In this document: one piece after another, positions 36,238 to 45,236 of the stretch
Layout of the letters: each line of letters begins with the position of its first letter
Position numbering within the stretch: the stretch's first letter is position 1
NCBI RefSeq assembly: GCF_003633615.1
Contig: NZ_RBKU01000001.1
Location: 1,984,001-2,048,000, forward strand
Origin: Mucilaginibacter gracilis
Lineage (GTDB): Bacteria > Bacteroidota > Bacteroidia > Sphingobacteriales > Sphingobacteriaceae
Direction of reading: 5' to 3'
Length of the DNA stretch: 64,000 nt
Notes under the pieces: model-generated
Databases searched by the model: none
The model's input: only the letters and a program-made list of their open reading frames with translations
What the model was told of the DNA's origin: nothing
Program-made: the position numbers and the translations under genes

Positions 36238-37140
36238 TTATCCATATATTTCTTCCAGGGCATCCTCTACGGTTAAATATTTAAAGGTAAATCCTGCTTT
36301 TTCAATTTTATTAGCAGCTACCTTGTTACTGCCTAAAACAAGTACTGCCATTTCGCCTAAAAACAGGTTGAGCGCAAAAGCTGGTACGTGGGGCAGCCAA
36401 AGCGGCCTTTCAAGTTGTTTGGCTATTGCCAGGGTTAACTGGTAATTGGTAACCGGCAGCGGGGCAACCATGTTGTAAACGCCTTTAATCATTTCGTTTT
36501 CTACCGCCAAAATATACATATTAACGGCGTCCTCAATATGTATCCACGGTACCCATTGTTTGCCGCTGCCTAAAACGGCTCCAAACCCATATTTAACGGG
36601 TGCTGCCATTTTAGCCAGTGCGCCACCTTGAGTAGTTAAAACAACGCCGGTACGAAATTTTACGATGCGCAATTCAAATTCGGTGCCTTTGTCAACCGCT
36701 TTTTCCCATTTTACGCAGCATTCGCCTAAAAAGCTTTTGCTGGGCTGGCTATCTTCGGTTACCAAAATATCGCCGCTATCGCCATAATAACCCACACCCG
36801 ATGCCGATATTACACTTTTAACCTTGTGCGGCTTAGTTTTAAGTAAACTATACACCAGTGCTATTGATTTTGTACGACTGTTGATAATATCTTTTTTTCG
36901 CTGATGGGTCCATTTTCCATCAGCAATACCTTCGCCGGCAAGGTGTATAATCACATCTACCCCCCGGATGCAGTTTACATCAATAATGTTGTTTTTTACA
37001 TCCCACAAAAAGGTTTTTACATTGGGATGGGTACCCGTGTGCCTACTGAGGTGGCTAACGCTGTAGCCCCTGTTTAAAAGTTCGGTGGTTAGCTTTTGGC
37101 CCAGCAGGCCGCTACCACCGGTTATCAAGATGTGGTTCAT
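36238..37140 (-). CDS. TIGR01777-family NAD-dependent epimerase-like protein
   Basis: 300-aa atypical extended SDR. Rossmann motif GGSGLLGQKL at the N-terminus; SASGVGYYGDSGD, where YxxxK-type catalysis is altered as in YfcH; C-terminal DUF1731 segment ending VEDALEEIYG. Substrate unknown. Members are often found near photolyase and SDR genes. Confidence 0.9.
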   Translation of the reverse strand: MNHILITGGSGLLGQKLTTELLNRGYSVSHLSRHTGTHPNVKTFLWDVKNNIIDVNCIRGVDVIIHLAGEGIADGKWTHQRKKDIINSRTKSIALVYSLLKTKPHKVKSVISASGVGYYGDSGDILVTEDSQPSKSFLGECCVKWEKAVDKGTEFELRIVKFRTGVVLTTQGGALAKMAAPVKYGFGAVLGSGKQWVPWIHIEDAVNMYILAVENEMIKGVYNMVAPLPVTNYQLTLAIAKQLERPLWLPHVPAFALNLFLGEMAVLVLGSNKVAANKIEKAGFTFKYLTVEDALEEIYG

Positions 37141-37297
37141 GTTTAGGGTTAATCAATAATAATATATCAGGTAAATGGGGTTTAATCCATTTTTAACGTG
37201 TTTTAAATATCGGCTTTTTAAATATAGCACCTTTGGCGGTGTTATGCCAGGTATAAACCCAAAAATCTCACGCACAAATAATTACTTAATTAACCTA

Positions 37298-37395
37298 AAA
37301 GCCTGTTTAAATTTCATTCACTAATAATGATGAACAATAAAAACATCAATACACCTGGTAATGGCACCCGTTTAACGGTTTTTAAACAGCCTTTA
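37298..37395. repeat. Imperfect inverted repeat downstream of the CBS gene
   Basis: AAAGCCTGTTTAAA near 37298 and TTTAAACAGCCTTT near 37380, 14-bp arms with one mismatch enclosing about 70 nt. The rest of the 263-nt gap holds no supported gene. Confidence 0.4.
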
Positions 37396-37403
37396 AAATC
37401 AAA

Positions 37404-37832
37404 TTAGCTTGCTATGTAACTTTCTAATTGCTGGATGGTTCGTTTTTGATCTTCGATAATAAATTTAACTACATCGCCTATTGATACCATGCCCGTTACC
37501 CTGTTGTTATCAATAACCGGTAAATGGCGTATTTTATAAGTACTCATTACTTCCATGCAATGATCTATGGTTTCGGATGGTGTTATGGTGAGCAGGTTAG
37601 CCGTCATAATATCGGCAATGCGGGTTTCTTTTGACGACCGGCCCATTAACACCAATTTGCGGGCATAATCACGTTCGGTAAAAATACCTTCTAATATTTC
37701 ATTTTCCATGATGAGCAGCGAACTGATGTTTTTTTCCATCATGATCTGTAAGGCATCATAAACCGAAGTTTCGGGAGTAACGGAGTAAACCTGGTGGCCT
37801 TTGTTTTCGAGAATGTTCCTGATCTTCTTCAT
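37404..37832 (-). CDS. Tandem CBS-domain protein
   Basis: 142 aa made almost only of two CBS motifs (VYDALQIMMEKNISSLLIME and HCMEVMSTYKIRHLPVIDNN), the adenosine-nucleotide-sensing module. Stand-alone CBS pairs regulate partner proteins or sense energy charge. No partner domain or membrane segment. Lies between two SDR-type genes on the same strand with its own spacing (about 155 nt), probably a separate transcript. Confidence 0.92.
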   Translation of the reverse strand: MKKIRNILENKGHQVYSVTPETSVYDALQIMMEKNISSLLIMENEILEGIFTERDYARKLVLMGRSSKETRIADIMTANLLTITPSETIDHCMEVMSTYKIRHLPVIDNNRVTGMVSIGDVVKFIIEDQKRTIQQLESYIAS

Positions 37833-37987
37833 CGTAATAAATTATTAAAACGTAAAAAAAAGAAAAACCTATGTGATTATTAAATCACAGTTTTCTGTAT
37901 TTGCACACAGGTTGTTCCGTTAAATTTAGATGTTTTGGTTGGTTAGCTAAAGATAGGGTTCTTTTTATTAACAACACAAATAAATAA

Positions 37988-39442
37988 TCAGGATAATTTG
38001 CCTTTTTCGGTAAAATTAATGAGCTGGTTTGCCATACCCTTAAAAATAAACAAGTGAAAGGGCCACATTAAATACCAGTAAGCCCGCCCCCATAAGCCAT
38101 TGGGCCTAAATGTTGCTACTTCGTTTAAATAGTTTTGGCCGTTTCGTTCGCAAATTTTAAATTCAAGCCAGGCTTCGCCGGGCAGTTTCATTTCGGCGTA
38201 AAGCAGCAGGCGCTTGTTTTTTTTATCAGCCAGTAGTACGCGCCAAAAATCAAGCACATCGCCGGGGGCAATATTGGTGTTGCTGGTGCGCCCGCGCCTT
38301 GAGCCCACGCCGCCCGCTATTTTATCAATAAAACCGCGCAGGTTCCATATCCAGTCCCAATAATACCAGCCGCGGTTGCCGCCAATGCTCCAAATGTTGT
38401 TGAGTACGGTATCGCTGTTTTCGGTAAACGGAATATCAACTTTAAACTCCACGGTGCCATTTTGCGGTACCTTAATCTGGTCCATAAAATCGGTTTGCAG
38501 GTAGCCCAGGTTTAAGGCATCCTTCCAACTGGATACAATGGAGTTTTGCTCTATTTTAACAAAGGCCAGGTTAAGTGCTTCCTCATAAGTTAGGCACTTG
38601 CGTGGGATAATATCTTTTATGCGGTTGTCTTTTACAATGGTTTCGTTTTTCATGCTATCAACCAGGCTTTGCGCCAGCGAATAACTGGTGGATGTTACAA
38701 AGTATAGCCAGTATGATGATATTTTGGTAGATAAAAAGGGTAGGATAATAATTTTGCGCTTGAGTTTGCGCACACGGGCATAAGTGAGCAGCATCTCTTT
38801 AAAGCTCAATATATTGGGCCCGCCAATATCAAAGGTTTGGTTAAAGGTTTTTGGGTTAAGCAAAACGCCTTCAAGGTAGCCTAGCACATCGCGGATAGCT
38901 ATGGGCTGGCAACGGGTTTTTACCCAGCGCGGGGCCGTCATCACGGGGAGTTTCTCGGCCAGATCGCGGATAATTTCGAAAGATGCACTGCCCGAGCCGA
39001 TAACTATAGCGGCCCTTAAAACAGTGAGCGGTGCTTTGGCTTCGCTCAAAATGTCTTCAACGTGCTGGCGCGACTGGAGGTGTTTGGATAGGTTATCGTC
39101 GTTGGCAATACCGCCTAAAAAAATAATTTGTTTACAGTTGGTTTTATCAAGCGCATGCACAAAGTTGTGTGCCGAAAGTGCTTCGAGCTGCGAGAACTCG
39201 GCATTCCCCGTCATGGAGTGAACGAGGTAATAAACGGCATCAATATCTGTAGGGAAGGCTTGTATGCTGGTTTCTTTAAGCAAGTCGCCGGTAATAATAG
39301 TTACTTTATCGCCAAAATCGCTTTTTTCTTTAAACCGGCGCTTATCGCGCACAAGGCATACCACATCATAACCTTTTTCAAGCAAAACCGGCAGCAAACG
39401 CGTGCCTATGTATCCGTTAGCACCTGTAATCAACACCTTCAT
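37988..39442 (-). CDS. SDR-family NAD(P)-binding protein with DUF2867
   Basis: 484 aa. N-terminal NmrA/SDR Rossmann domain (MKVLITGANGYIGTRLLPVL; RAAIVIGSGSASFEIIRDL) to about residue 300, then a DUF2867 domain (WDWIWNLRGFIDKIAGGVG, GDVLDFWRVL, PGEAWLEFKI). A known two-domain family in Bacteroidota of unknown substrate. In the same-strand run with the ABC1 kinase and TetR. Confidence 0.9.
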   Translation of the reverse strand: MKVLITGANGYIGTRLLPVLLEKGYDVVCLVRDKRRFKEKSDFGDKVTIITGDLLKETSIQAFPTDIDAVYYLVHSMTGNAEFSQLEALSAHNFVHALDKTNCKQIIFLGGIANDDNLSKHLQSRQHVEDILSEAKAPLTVLRAAIVIGSGSASFEIIRDLAEKLPVMTAPRWVKTRCQPIAIRDVLGYLEGVLLNPKTFNQTFDIGGPNILSFKEMLLTYARVRKLKRKIIILPFLSTKISSYWLYFVTSTSYSLAQSLVDSMKNETIVKDNRIKDIIPRKCLTYEEALNLAFVKIEQNSIVSSWKDALNLGYLQTDFMDQIKVPQNGTVEFKVDIPFTENSDTVLNNIWSIGGNRGWYYWDWIWNLRGFIDKIAGGVGSRRGRTSNTNIAPGDVLDFWRVLLADKKNKRLLLYAEMKLPGEAWLEFKICERNGQNYLNEVATFRPNGLWGRAYWYLMWPFHLFIFKGMANQLINFTEKGKLS

Positions 39443-39578
39443 ATATAATGCAACATCGGAATTGTGTAAGGTGTTTTAAATATGTTTGTGATGTATTAAA
39501 CCTAGGCAAAAAACAACGTCATCATAAAACATTAATAACCTTGTTTTACTTTTTTTGAGCGGCAGAATCTAAATTATT

Positions 39579-39624
39579 TTATTCTGTTAATGCTATACAC
39601 AAGTGTATAACATTAACAGAATAA
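39579..39624. repeat. Near-perfect 22-bp inverted repeat
   Basis: Arms 39579-39600 (TTATTCTGTTAATGC...CAC) and 39603-39624 with one mismatch and a 2-nt loop. It sits just downstream of the ABC1 kinase stop. Neither strand has a proper T run directly after the stem, so a recognition site or repeat element is as likely as a terminator. Confidence 0.65.
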
Positions 39625-39627
39625 AAA

Positions 39628-40938
39628 TTAATACTCCAACAGCACATGCGGTTTAAAGGTATCGGTTTTTACTTCAGCTTTTAGTTCGTGCAAAATATTG
39701 TAGAGGCCAAAGTTGGTGCGGTTAACGTATATAAAATGTTTAACGCCGCGGGCTTGTTTAAACTCGGGCATGCGGGCTATTTTTTCGCCAAAGCTGTATA
39801 GGTTATCAAAAAAGGCATTTTCGCCAAAGTCGAACGAGCCTGTCATGTAGGGTTGGGCAAACAGGCTTATCATCTCTTTATACTGAGTGTAATAAAACTC
39901 AATTTGCTGGGGCGTATCTTTAGCGTTTATCATTTCCAACTGGCGGAAGGCTTTTAGGGTTTCTTCTTTGTTTTCCAGCAAGTCGGTTGAGGTGGTGGAG
40001 AAGAAGGGGTAATAAAAGTCATCCGGAAGTTCTTTAATGCAGCCAAAATCAATAATGCCCAGTTTGCCCTCGGGAGTTATTAAAAAATTGCCGGGGTGCG
40101 GGTCGGCGTGTACGGCGCGTAATTCGTGTTGTTGAAAGTTGTAAAAATCCCACATGGCCTGGCCTATCTGGTTGCGCAATTGTTGCGATGGGTTGGTTGC
40201 CAAAAATTCTTTTAAGTGCATGCCATCAATCCAACTCATGGTAATTACCCGTTTGCCGGATAATTGGGGAAAATACTCCGGGAAAACCAAATTGTTTAAA
40301 CCCGCGCAAGCCTCGGAGAACTCGATAGAGCGGCGTACTTCCAGTTCGTAATCGGTTTCTTCAACAAGGCGTTCTTCAACCTCGTTCATGTAAACATCAA
40401 GTTCGCGCTCGCTCATGCCCAAAAGGCGGAATGCAAAGGGTTTAACCAACTTTAAATCGCTCGATATGGAATCGCCTACGCCGGGGTATTGAATTTTTAC
40501 CGCCAGTTTTTTGCCATTCAGTTCGGCACGGTGTACCTGGCCTATAGAGGCCGCGTTGGTTGATCGTAATTCAAATTTATCGTAAATCTGTTCGGGCGTT
40601 TTGCCAAACATTTTCCTGAAGGTTTGCACAATAAGCGGCCCCGAAAGCGGCGGCGCGTTGTATTGCGAAAGCGAAAATTTATCGGTATAAGCTTTAGGCA
40701 ACAGGTTTTTATCCATGCTCAACATCTGGGCAACCTTTAAGGCACTGCCTTTTAACTCGCTTAACGATTCGTAAATATCCGAAGCGTTATCCAGGTTAAG
40801 CTCGTCGTTATTCATTTCGGGATTAAACAGCTTTTTTGAATAGTGTTTAATATAGTTACCACCAATTTTAAACCCGGTACTAACAAACTTTGCCGAACGC
40901 TGTACTTTGGTGGTTGGTATGCTGTTTTGTTCTTTCAT
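39628..40938 (-). CDS. ABC1/AarF/UbiB-family atypical kinase
   Basis: 436 aa. The nucleotide-binding core has NAASIGQVHRAELNGKKLAV (A-rich loop in place of the glycine loop), catalytic VHADPHPGNFLI and metal-binding IIDFG. The family KxGQ motif reads ALKVAQML. In other bacteria UbiB supports ubiquinone synthesis, but Bacteroidota use menaquinone, so the client here is unknown. Sits between the TetR gene and the SDR gene on the same strand. Confidence 0.92.
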   Translation of the reverse strand: MKEQNSIPTTKVQRSAKFVSTGFKIGGNYIKHYSKKLFNPEMNNDELNLDNASDIYESLSELKGSALKVAQMLSMDKNLLPKAYTDKFSLSQYNAPPLSGPLIVQTFRKMFGKTPEQIYDKFELRSTNAASIGQVHRAELNGKKLAVKIQYPGVGDSISSDLKLVKPFAFRLLGMSERELDVYMNEVEERLVEETDYELEVRRSIEFSEACAGLNNLVFPEYFPQLSGKRVITMSWIDGMHLKEFLATNPSQQLRNQIGQAMWDFYNFQQHELRAVHADPHPGNFLITPEGKLGIIDFGCIKELPDDFYYPFFSTTSTDLLENKEETLKAFRQLEMINAKDTPQQIEFYYTQYKEMISLFAQPYMTGSFDFGENAFFDNLYSFGEKIARMPEFKQARGVKHFIYVNRTNFGLYNILHELKAEVKTDTFKPHVLLEY

Positions 40939-40961
40939 TTGAGTGTGTATAGTTGTTGTGT

Positions 40962-41077
40962 TATTGAGTTAATAGTTATTAGGGAAAATGCTATTAACTA
41001 ATCGCTAAAAAGCAATTAGTTAATAGGCCGATAAGTTATGATGAAGTATCACCTTCAATAAACTTATTAACTCAATA
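40962..41077. repeat. Nested inverted repeats between the kinase and TetR genes
   Basis: Outer 13-bp arms TATTGAGTTAATA (40962-40974) and TATTAACTCAATA (41065-41077) enclose inner 12-bp arms CTATTAACTAAT (40991-41002) and ATTAGTTAATAG (41015-41026). The arms share the GTTAATA core. Confidence 0.6.
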
Positions 41078-41097
41078 CCCCAATAACAACCTCTTAA

Positions 41098-41760
41098 CTA
41101 CATTTTAACCCCGTTTTTAGCTAGAAACTTGCCATAATCAAGCAAATTATCAATTGGGGAGCGTTGGAAAAGATCGAACGTTACATTTACGCCTTTCTCT
41201 ATGGCTTCGTCGGTTTTTTCAAACCCGGCCGATATATCGTTGAGCCAAAAGTTAAGCACAAATACAAATTGAAGCCAAAGGGCATCTTTATACTTATCGG
41301 CAAAAAATTTACGATCGGTTAGTTCGCCACTTTCAATGCCATCCTGTAAAATTGCTGCGGCAAAAGCTTCAAACTCATTTTTAAGGCCCTGCCATACTTT
41401 TGGGGTTGAAAAACCTTTACTTATTTTTTTTGCACTGTAATTGGCAAAACTGCGGGTGCTTTTAGCAAGTTCAAAAAAGCTGTAAAAAAACGATAAAGCC
41501 TTTTCGCGCGATGAATATTGCGCCCAAACTTCCTGTGTTTTAATTTCGGCAATGGTTTTAGCGCCCATATCTGTCCACACGCTTTGCTCAATGCTATCAA
41601 ACGATCCAAAAAACTGGTAAAACTCCTGTTCTTCCATTTCATTGTTACGGGCAAATATGTAAACAGATTTGGGTTGTTCGCCCTCGGTTAAAACATAGTC
41701 GATATAGGCGTTTTGGATGCTTTGTTTAGTAACCATTTTTTTTGTGTTTTTGGTGCTCAT
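41098..41760 (-). CDS. TetR/AcrR-family regulator
   Basis: 220 aa. Short N-terminal HTH of divergent form (QSIQNAYIDYVLTEGEQPKS, QEFYQFFGSFDSIEQSVW) and a helical C-terminal ligand domain. The match to canonical TetR HTH is modest, so the assignment rests on overall layout. It heads the minus-strand run that includes the ABC1 kinase and SDR, and diverges from the photolyase over 264 nt, so it may control either or both. Confidence 0.75.
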   Translation of the reverse strand: MSTKNTKKMVTKQSIQNAYIDYVLTEGEQPKSVYIFARNNEMEEQEFYQFFGSFDSIEQSVWTDMGAKTIAEIKTQEVWAQYSSREKALSFFYSFFELAKSTRSFANYSAKKISKGFSTPKVWQGLKNEFEAFAAAILQDGIESGELTDRKFFADKYKDALWLQFVFVLNFWLNDISAGFEKTDEAIEKGVNVTFDLFQRSPIDNLLDYGKFLAKNGVKM

Positions 41761-42024
41761 GTTATTTTAATGATTAATGGTTGGCGGTAAGCTGCTGAGA
41801 AACAGTTTGCAAGTATAACGTTAACCTTAAAGCTTTATGCTAGTTGGGGCGCTTAATTTTGTCAGCCGGGTGTTATAAAACAATGTTGGGCACTAATACT
41901 CGCAAAAACAGGGCGAAATGTTTAAAGGATGTCAAATAATGCAAAGCAGTGTGCATAAAAAATAAAAAATTCGCAATTTTACGTGCGACCCTTTTTTAAG
42001 GGTATCTTCGGTTGTAATTTAAGC

Positions 42025-43482
42025 ATGAGCGAAAAAATAATACTGGTTTGGTTTAGGAACGATCTTCGCATACACGATAACGAAATCTTATTGGAGGCTA
42101 TACGCAAGGCCGATAAAATTTTGCCGGTGTATTGTTTTGATCCGTTTTATTTTAAAGCCACGCATTACGGCACACTAAAAACCGGCAATTTTAGGGCCCG
42201 TTTTTTACTGGAGGCTGTTGCCGATTTGCGCCAAACCCTGCGCGAGCATGGGGCCGAGTTAATTATACGCACCGGCAACCCGGTAGATATAATAACCCAG
42301 CTTGCCGGGCAATACCAGGTAACCGAAGTTTACCACCACCGCGAAGTTGCTTTTGAAGAAACCAACATATCATCAAAAGTTGAAGCCGCCCTCTGGAAAA
42401 ACAAACTTAACCTTAAACATTTTATAGGCCATACTTTTTACCACAAAGAAGATTTGCCGTTCCCGATAAAGGATATTCCGGATGTTTTTACCACGTTTCG
42501 TAAAAAGGTGGAGCGCGACAGTAATATACGTAACAGCTTTGAAACACCCGGTGCCATAAGCATACCCGCAATTGATGATGCTGGCGAACTGCCAACACTG
42601 CAACAATTGGGTTTTGAAGAACCTGTTGACGATTGCCGGGCCGTTATGCGTTTTAAAGGCGGCGAAACCGAAGCGTTAAAACACCTGCAACAATACTTTT
42701 GGGATACCGACAGACTTAAAACTTACAAACAAACCCGAAATGGTTTGCTGGGGGCGGGGTATTCGTCAAAATTTTCGCCCTGGCTATCGGTAGGCTGCCT
42801 TAGTGTGCGGCAGGTTTACTGGGAAGTTAAGCGTTATGAGCACGACAGGGGTGCAAACGACTCGACCTACTGGCTTGTTTTTGAATTGCTTTGGCGCGAT
42901 TATTTTAGGTTTATGTTTAAAAAATACGGCAACCAGTTTTTTAAAGTTGGTGGCTTTAAGGGTGAAGCTCCGGAAATAGCGCCCGACCAAAATGAACTTT
43001 TTGAAAAATGGAAAGCTGGCGAAACCGGTGTACCTTTTATTGATGCCAACATGCGCGAATTAAATGCCACCGGCTTTATGAGCAACCGTGGCCGCCAAAA
43101 CGTGGCCAGCTTTTTGGTGAAAGATTTAAAGGTGAACTGGACAAGAGGGGCCGCTTATTTTGAAGAAAAACTGATTGATTACTCGCCGGCAAGTAACTGG
43201 GGCAACTGGGCCTATGTAGCCGGCGTTGGTAACGACCCGCGCGAGAACCGCCACCTGAATGTGATTAAGCAGGCCGCCGAGTACGACCCTAAAGGCGAGT
43301 ATGTTAAAACCTGGATACCTGCCTTGGCGCTTATACCTGCCAAATTGGTGCAAACGCCATTTTTTTTAACCCCTAACGAGCTAAACGCCTATAAATTGGA
43401 GCTGGGGGTTGATTATCCCCAATTAATTATCGACCCGGTTTGGCCATCTGTAAACGACAGGGGTGCCACAGTATCAACCTAA
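42025..43482 (+). CDS. DASH-type cryptochrome / deoxyribodipyrimidine photolyase
   Basis: 485 aa from the ATG at 42025 (MSEKIILVWFRNDLRIHDNE). The GTG at 41983 is upstream and unlikely. An N-terminal photolyase alpha/beta domain and a FAD-binding helical domain are present (SKFSPWLSVGCLSVRQVYWE, ELLWRDYFRFM, PFIDANMRELNATGFMSNRG, GVGNDPRENRHLNVIKQA). The C-terminal pattern is that of the DASH group, which repair single-stranded or looped cyclobutane dimers with blue light. Divergent from the TetR-ABC1-SDR run. Confidence 0.94.
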   Translation: MSEKIILVWFRNDLRIHDNEILLEAIRKADKILPVYCFDPFYFKATHYGTLKTGNFRARFLLEAVADLRQTLREHGAELIIRTGNPVDIITQLAGQYQVTEVYHHREVAFEETNISSKVEAALWKNKLNLKHFIGHTFYHKEDLPFPIKDIPDVFTTFRKKVERDSNIRNSFETPGAISIPAIDDAGELPTLQQLGFEEPVDDCRAVMRFKGGETEALKHLQQYFWDTDRLKTYKQTRNGLLGAGYSSKFSPWLSVGCLSVRQVYWEVKRYEHDRGANDSTYWLVFELLWRDYFRFMFKKYGNQFFKVGGFKGEAPEIAPDQNELFEKWKAGETGVPFIDANMRELNATGFMSNRGRQNVASFLVKDLKVNWTRGAAYFEEKLIDYSPASNWGNWAYVAGVGNDPRENRHLNVIKQAAEYDPKGEYVKTWIPALALIPAKLVQTPFFLTPNELNAYKLELGVDYPQLIIDPVWPSVNDRGATVST

Positions 43483-43512
43483 ATTTGTAGCCCCTGGGCG
43501 GTTAAATACAAG

Positions 43513-44766
43513 TTACCTTATATCTTCGCTGTGGTCGTTCAAAAAGTTTTCGCCACCCCATATTTTTTGCGAACTCCATTTTTGTGGTGCATCTGCCCAA
43601 AAGGCATCACTATCGGGCAATCCCAATGGTAAAAAAATATTGGTGCATATGTATAAACTCCCCTGGTTATTGTAAAAGTCGGCCAGGTCTGGCTGCGAGC
43701 CGTAAAGGCCAATGGTTAGCCAGCCGTTTAAATAAGTAGTGGGGCTTTGCAGCGTTTTACGTATTACTGCGGTGAGTGCGCAGCGCACCTGTGCTGCACT
43801 TAGTGCCTGGGGCAATGCTTTACGCCAGGCCATATCGGCAAGGTGATGAAATGCCGCACCGCGGTAAACTATAGAACGGCCCGTTGCCGGGTAAGTGCCA
43901 TCGGTATTAATTAACCGCTCCTGTATAATAGCATACCGCTCGTTACGTTTTTTAATTTTCTCGGCAATGGTTTGATAAGCGTTGGTTTTTTTACCTATAA
44001 CATCAACCACGGTAGTTAAAAAAGGGTGTATAACGTAGCTGTTATAGTAGTCGTAGGCAAAGTATTCGCCATCGGTGTACATGCCATCGCCGGCGTACCA
44101 TTGTTCTAATTGGCGTATGGCATAATCAATACGTACCACATCGTAATCAAAACCAAAATTGCATAAAAAGGCCTCGTTCATGGCCGAAAACAATAACCAA
44201 TTAGAAAAAGGCGGCCTAAATTGCCGTGTTACTTTAATAGAGTTAACTAATAAACGCTGCTCGTTTTTACCCAGGTGCTGCCAAAGCCATGGCGCGCGAA
44301 TGAATGCATCCGAAATATAGGCAGCATCAACCAGTTGCTGGCCGCTAATATCAAAGCGCATAAAATCGCGCGAGTTGCTGTCCAGCGCATGGGTTAAGCC
44401 CTCTATAGCCCATTTTCGGTATTGTTGCCTTAGTGCCACTTCTTTAGCCTGGCCGCCTTCCAGTTGCAGCCAGGGTGCTATGCCGCTTAATACGCGGCCC
44501 AATACTTCAACATACATTACTTTTAAACGGGTTTCGCGGTTATCTGTATGTTTAGATACTATTTGGGGCATTACTATTTTTAAGCTGTCGTGGGCAAGGC
44601 TCATTAAAACCGGTTTAACCATTTTATCTAACTGGTTAAGCCAATATTGCCTATCGGGTAGGGTTGAAGTAGCCGCTTCTGTGTTTTTTGGTTGAGCTTG
44701 GGTTATAAAGTAGGGTAACAAGCACATTACAAAGCACACAGCAACCAAATGTATTTTTGTTTTCAT
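43513..44766 (-). CDS. DUF2264 family secreted protein
   Basis: 417 aa with a signal peptide (VCFVMCLLPYFITQAQ). The DUF2264 domain covers almost the whole chain, an all-helical (alpha/alpha-toroid-like) fold suggesting a glycan-active enzyme (YWLNQLDKMVKPVL, FAYDYYNSYVIHPFL, GRSIVYRGAAFHHLADMAW). The reaction is unknown. No polysaccharide utilisation genes adjoin it. Confidence 0.85.
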   Translation of the reverse strand: MKTKIHLVAVCFVMCLLPYFITQAQPKNTEAATSTLPDRQYWLNQLDKMVKPVLMSLAHDSLKIVMPQIVSKHTDNRETRLKVMYVEVLGRVLSGIAPWLQLEGGQAKEVALRQQYRKWAIEGLTHALDSNSRDFMRFDISGQQLVDAAYISDAFIRAPWLWQHLGKNEQRLLVNSIKVTRQFRPPFSNWLLFSAMNEAFLCNFGFDYDVVRIDYAIRQLEQWYAGDGMYTDGEYFAYDYYNSYVIHPFLTTVVDVIGKKTNAYQTIAEKIKKRNERYAIIQERLINTDGTYPATGRSIVYRGAAFHHLADMAWRKALPQALSAAQVRCALTAVIRKTLQSPTTYLNGWLTIGLYGSQPDLADFYNNQGSLYICTNIFLPLGLPDSDAFWADAPQKWSSQKIWGGENFLNDHSEDIR

Positions 44767-44910
44767 TTAAACAGGTAGTTAACTACCCAAAAGTAAAAAA
44801 GTAAATTAAAGCAATGCAAAAGGGCTACTAAATTTATGAGAAATGCTTTGGTGAATAGTACACTATAAATATTAGGCATTTAAAACAATATTTAAATAGC
44901 AAAACAGTTA

Positions 44911-44918
44911 TATATTTG
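44911..44918 (+). promoter_or_regulatory. -7 promoter element in the 44.8-45.2 kb gap
   Basis: TATATTTG, exact TAnnTTTG match, 17 nt upstream of the GTG of the small ORF at 44936. Confidence 0.45.
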
Positions 44919-44935
44919 TATAACCAAACCAACTT

Positions 44936-45043
44936 GTGAACTCCTTTGAAGAATATACCTTAATTATTGGTTTGATAGCCCTGGCTATCGAAGGGGTTTC
45001 GCATGTTAAAGCGTATCTGCACAAAACCTTCCATCACGAGTAA
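44936..45043 (+). CDS. Possible small membrane peptide
   Basis: A 35-codon ORF from GTG 44936 to TAA 45041-45043, in the otherwise empty 470-nt gap before sucA. It encodes a hydrophobic stretch (YTLIIGLIALAIEGVSH) followed by a His/Lys-rich tail, a single-membrane-span layout. A perfect -7 box ends 17 nt before the start. Chance ORFs of this size are common and there is no homology evidence. The remaining gap sequence up to 45237 holds only the sucA -7 box. Confidence 0.4.
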   Translation: MNSFEEYTLIIGLIALAIEGVSHVKAYLHKTFHHE

Positions 45044-45203
45044 AGCCTGAGTAGGTGTTTGTGTGTTAACGTACTACCCAAAAAGCAGGTAATTCTCATC
45101 TTGATTTCTGCATCTCGCATCTTGATTCTTTTCCCCCGGCATCGTTTGCGTAAAAACAATTCACTTTAATTAAAGATATTTCCTTTTTGTGGCTTTTATG
45201 TTT

Positions 45204-45211
45204 TAATTTTG
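45204..45211 (+). promoter_or_regulatory. -7 promoter element of sucA
   Basis: TAATTTTG, exact TAnnTTTG match, 25 nt before the sucA ATG. Confidence 0.5.
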
Positions 45212-45236
45212 CAGTGTTTTACTGATTTATATTTTC

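Noticed and set aside
37327..37407. 26-codon ORF beside the CBS gene
   Set aside because: Overlaps the 3' end of the CBS gene on the other strand and an inverted repeat; no support.
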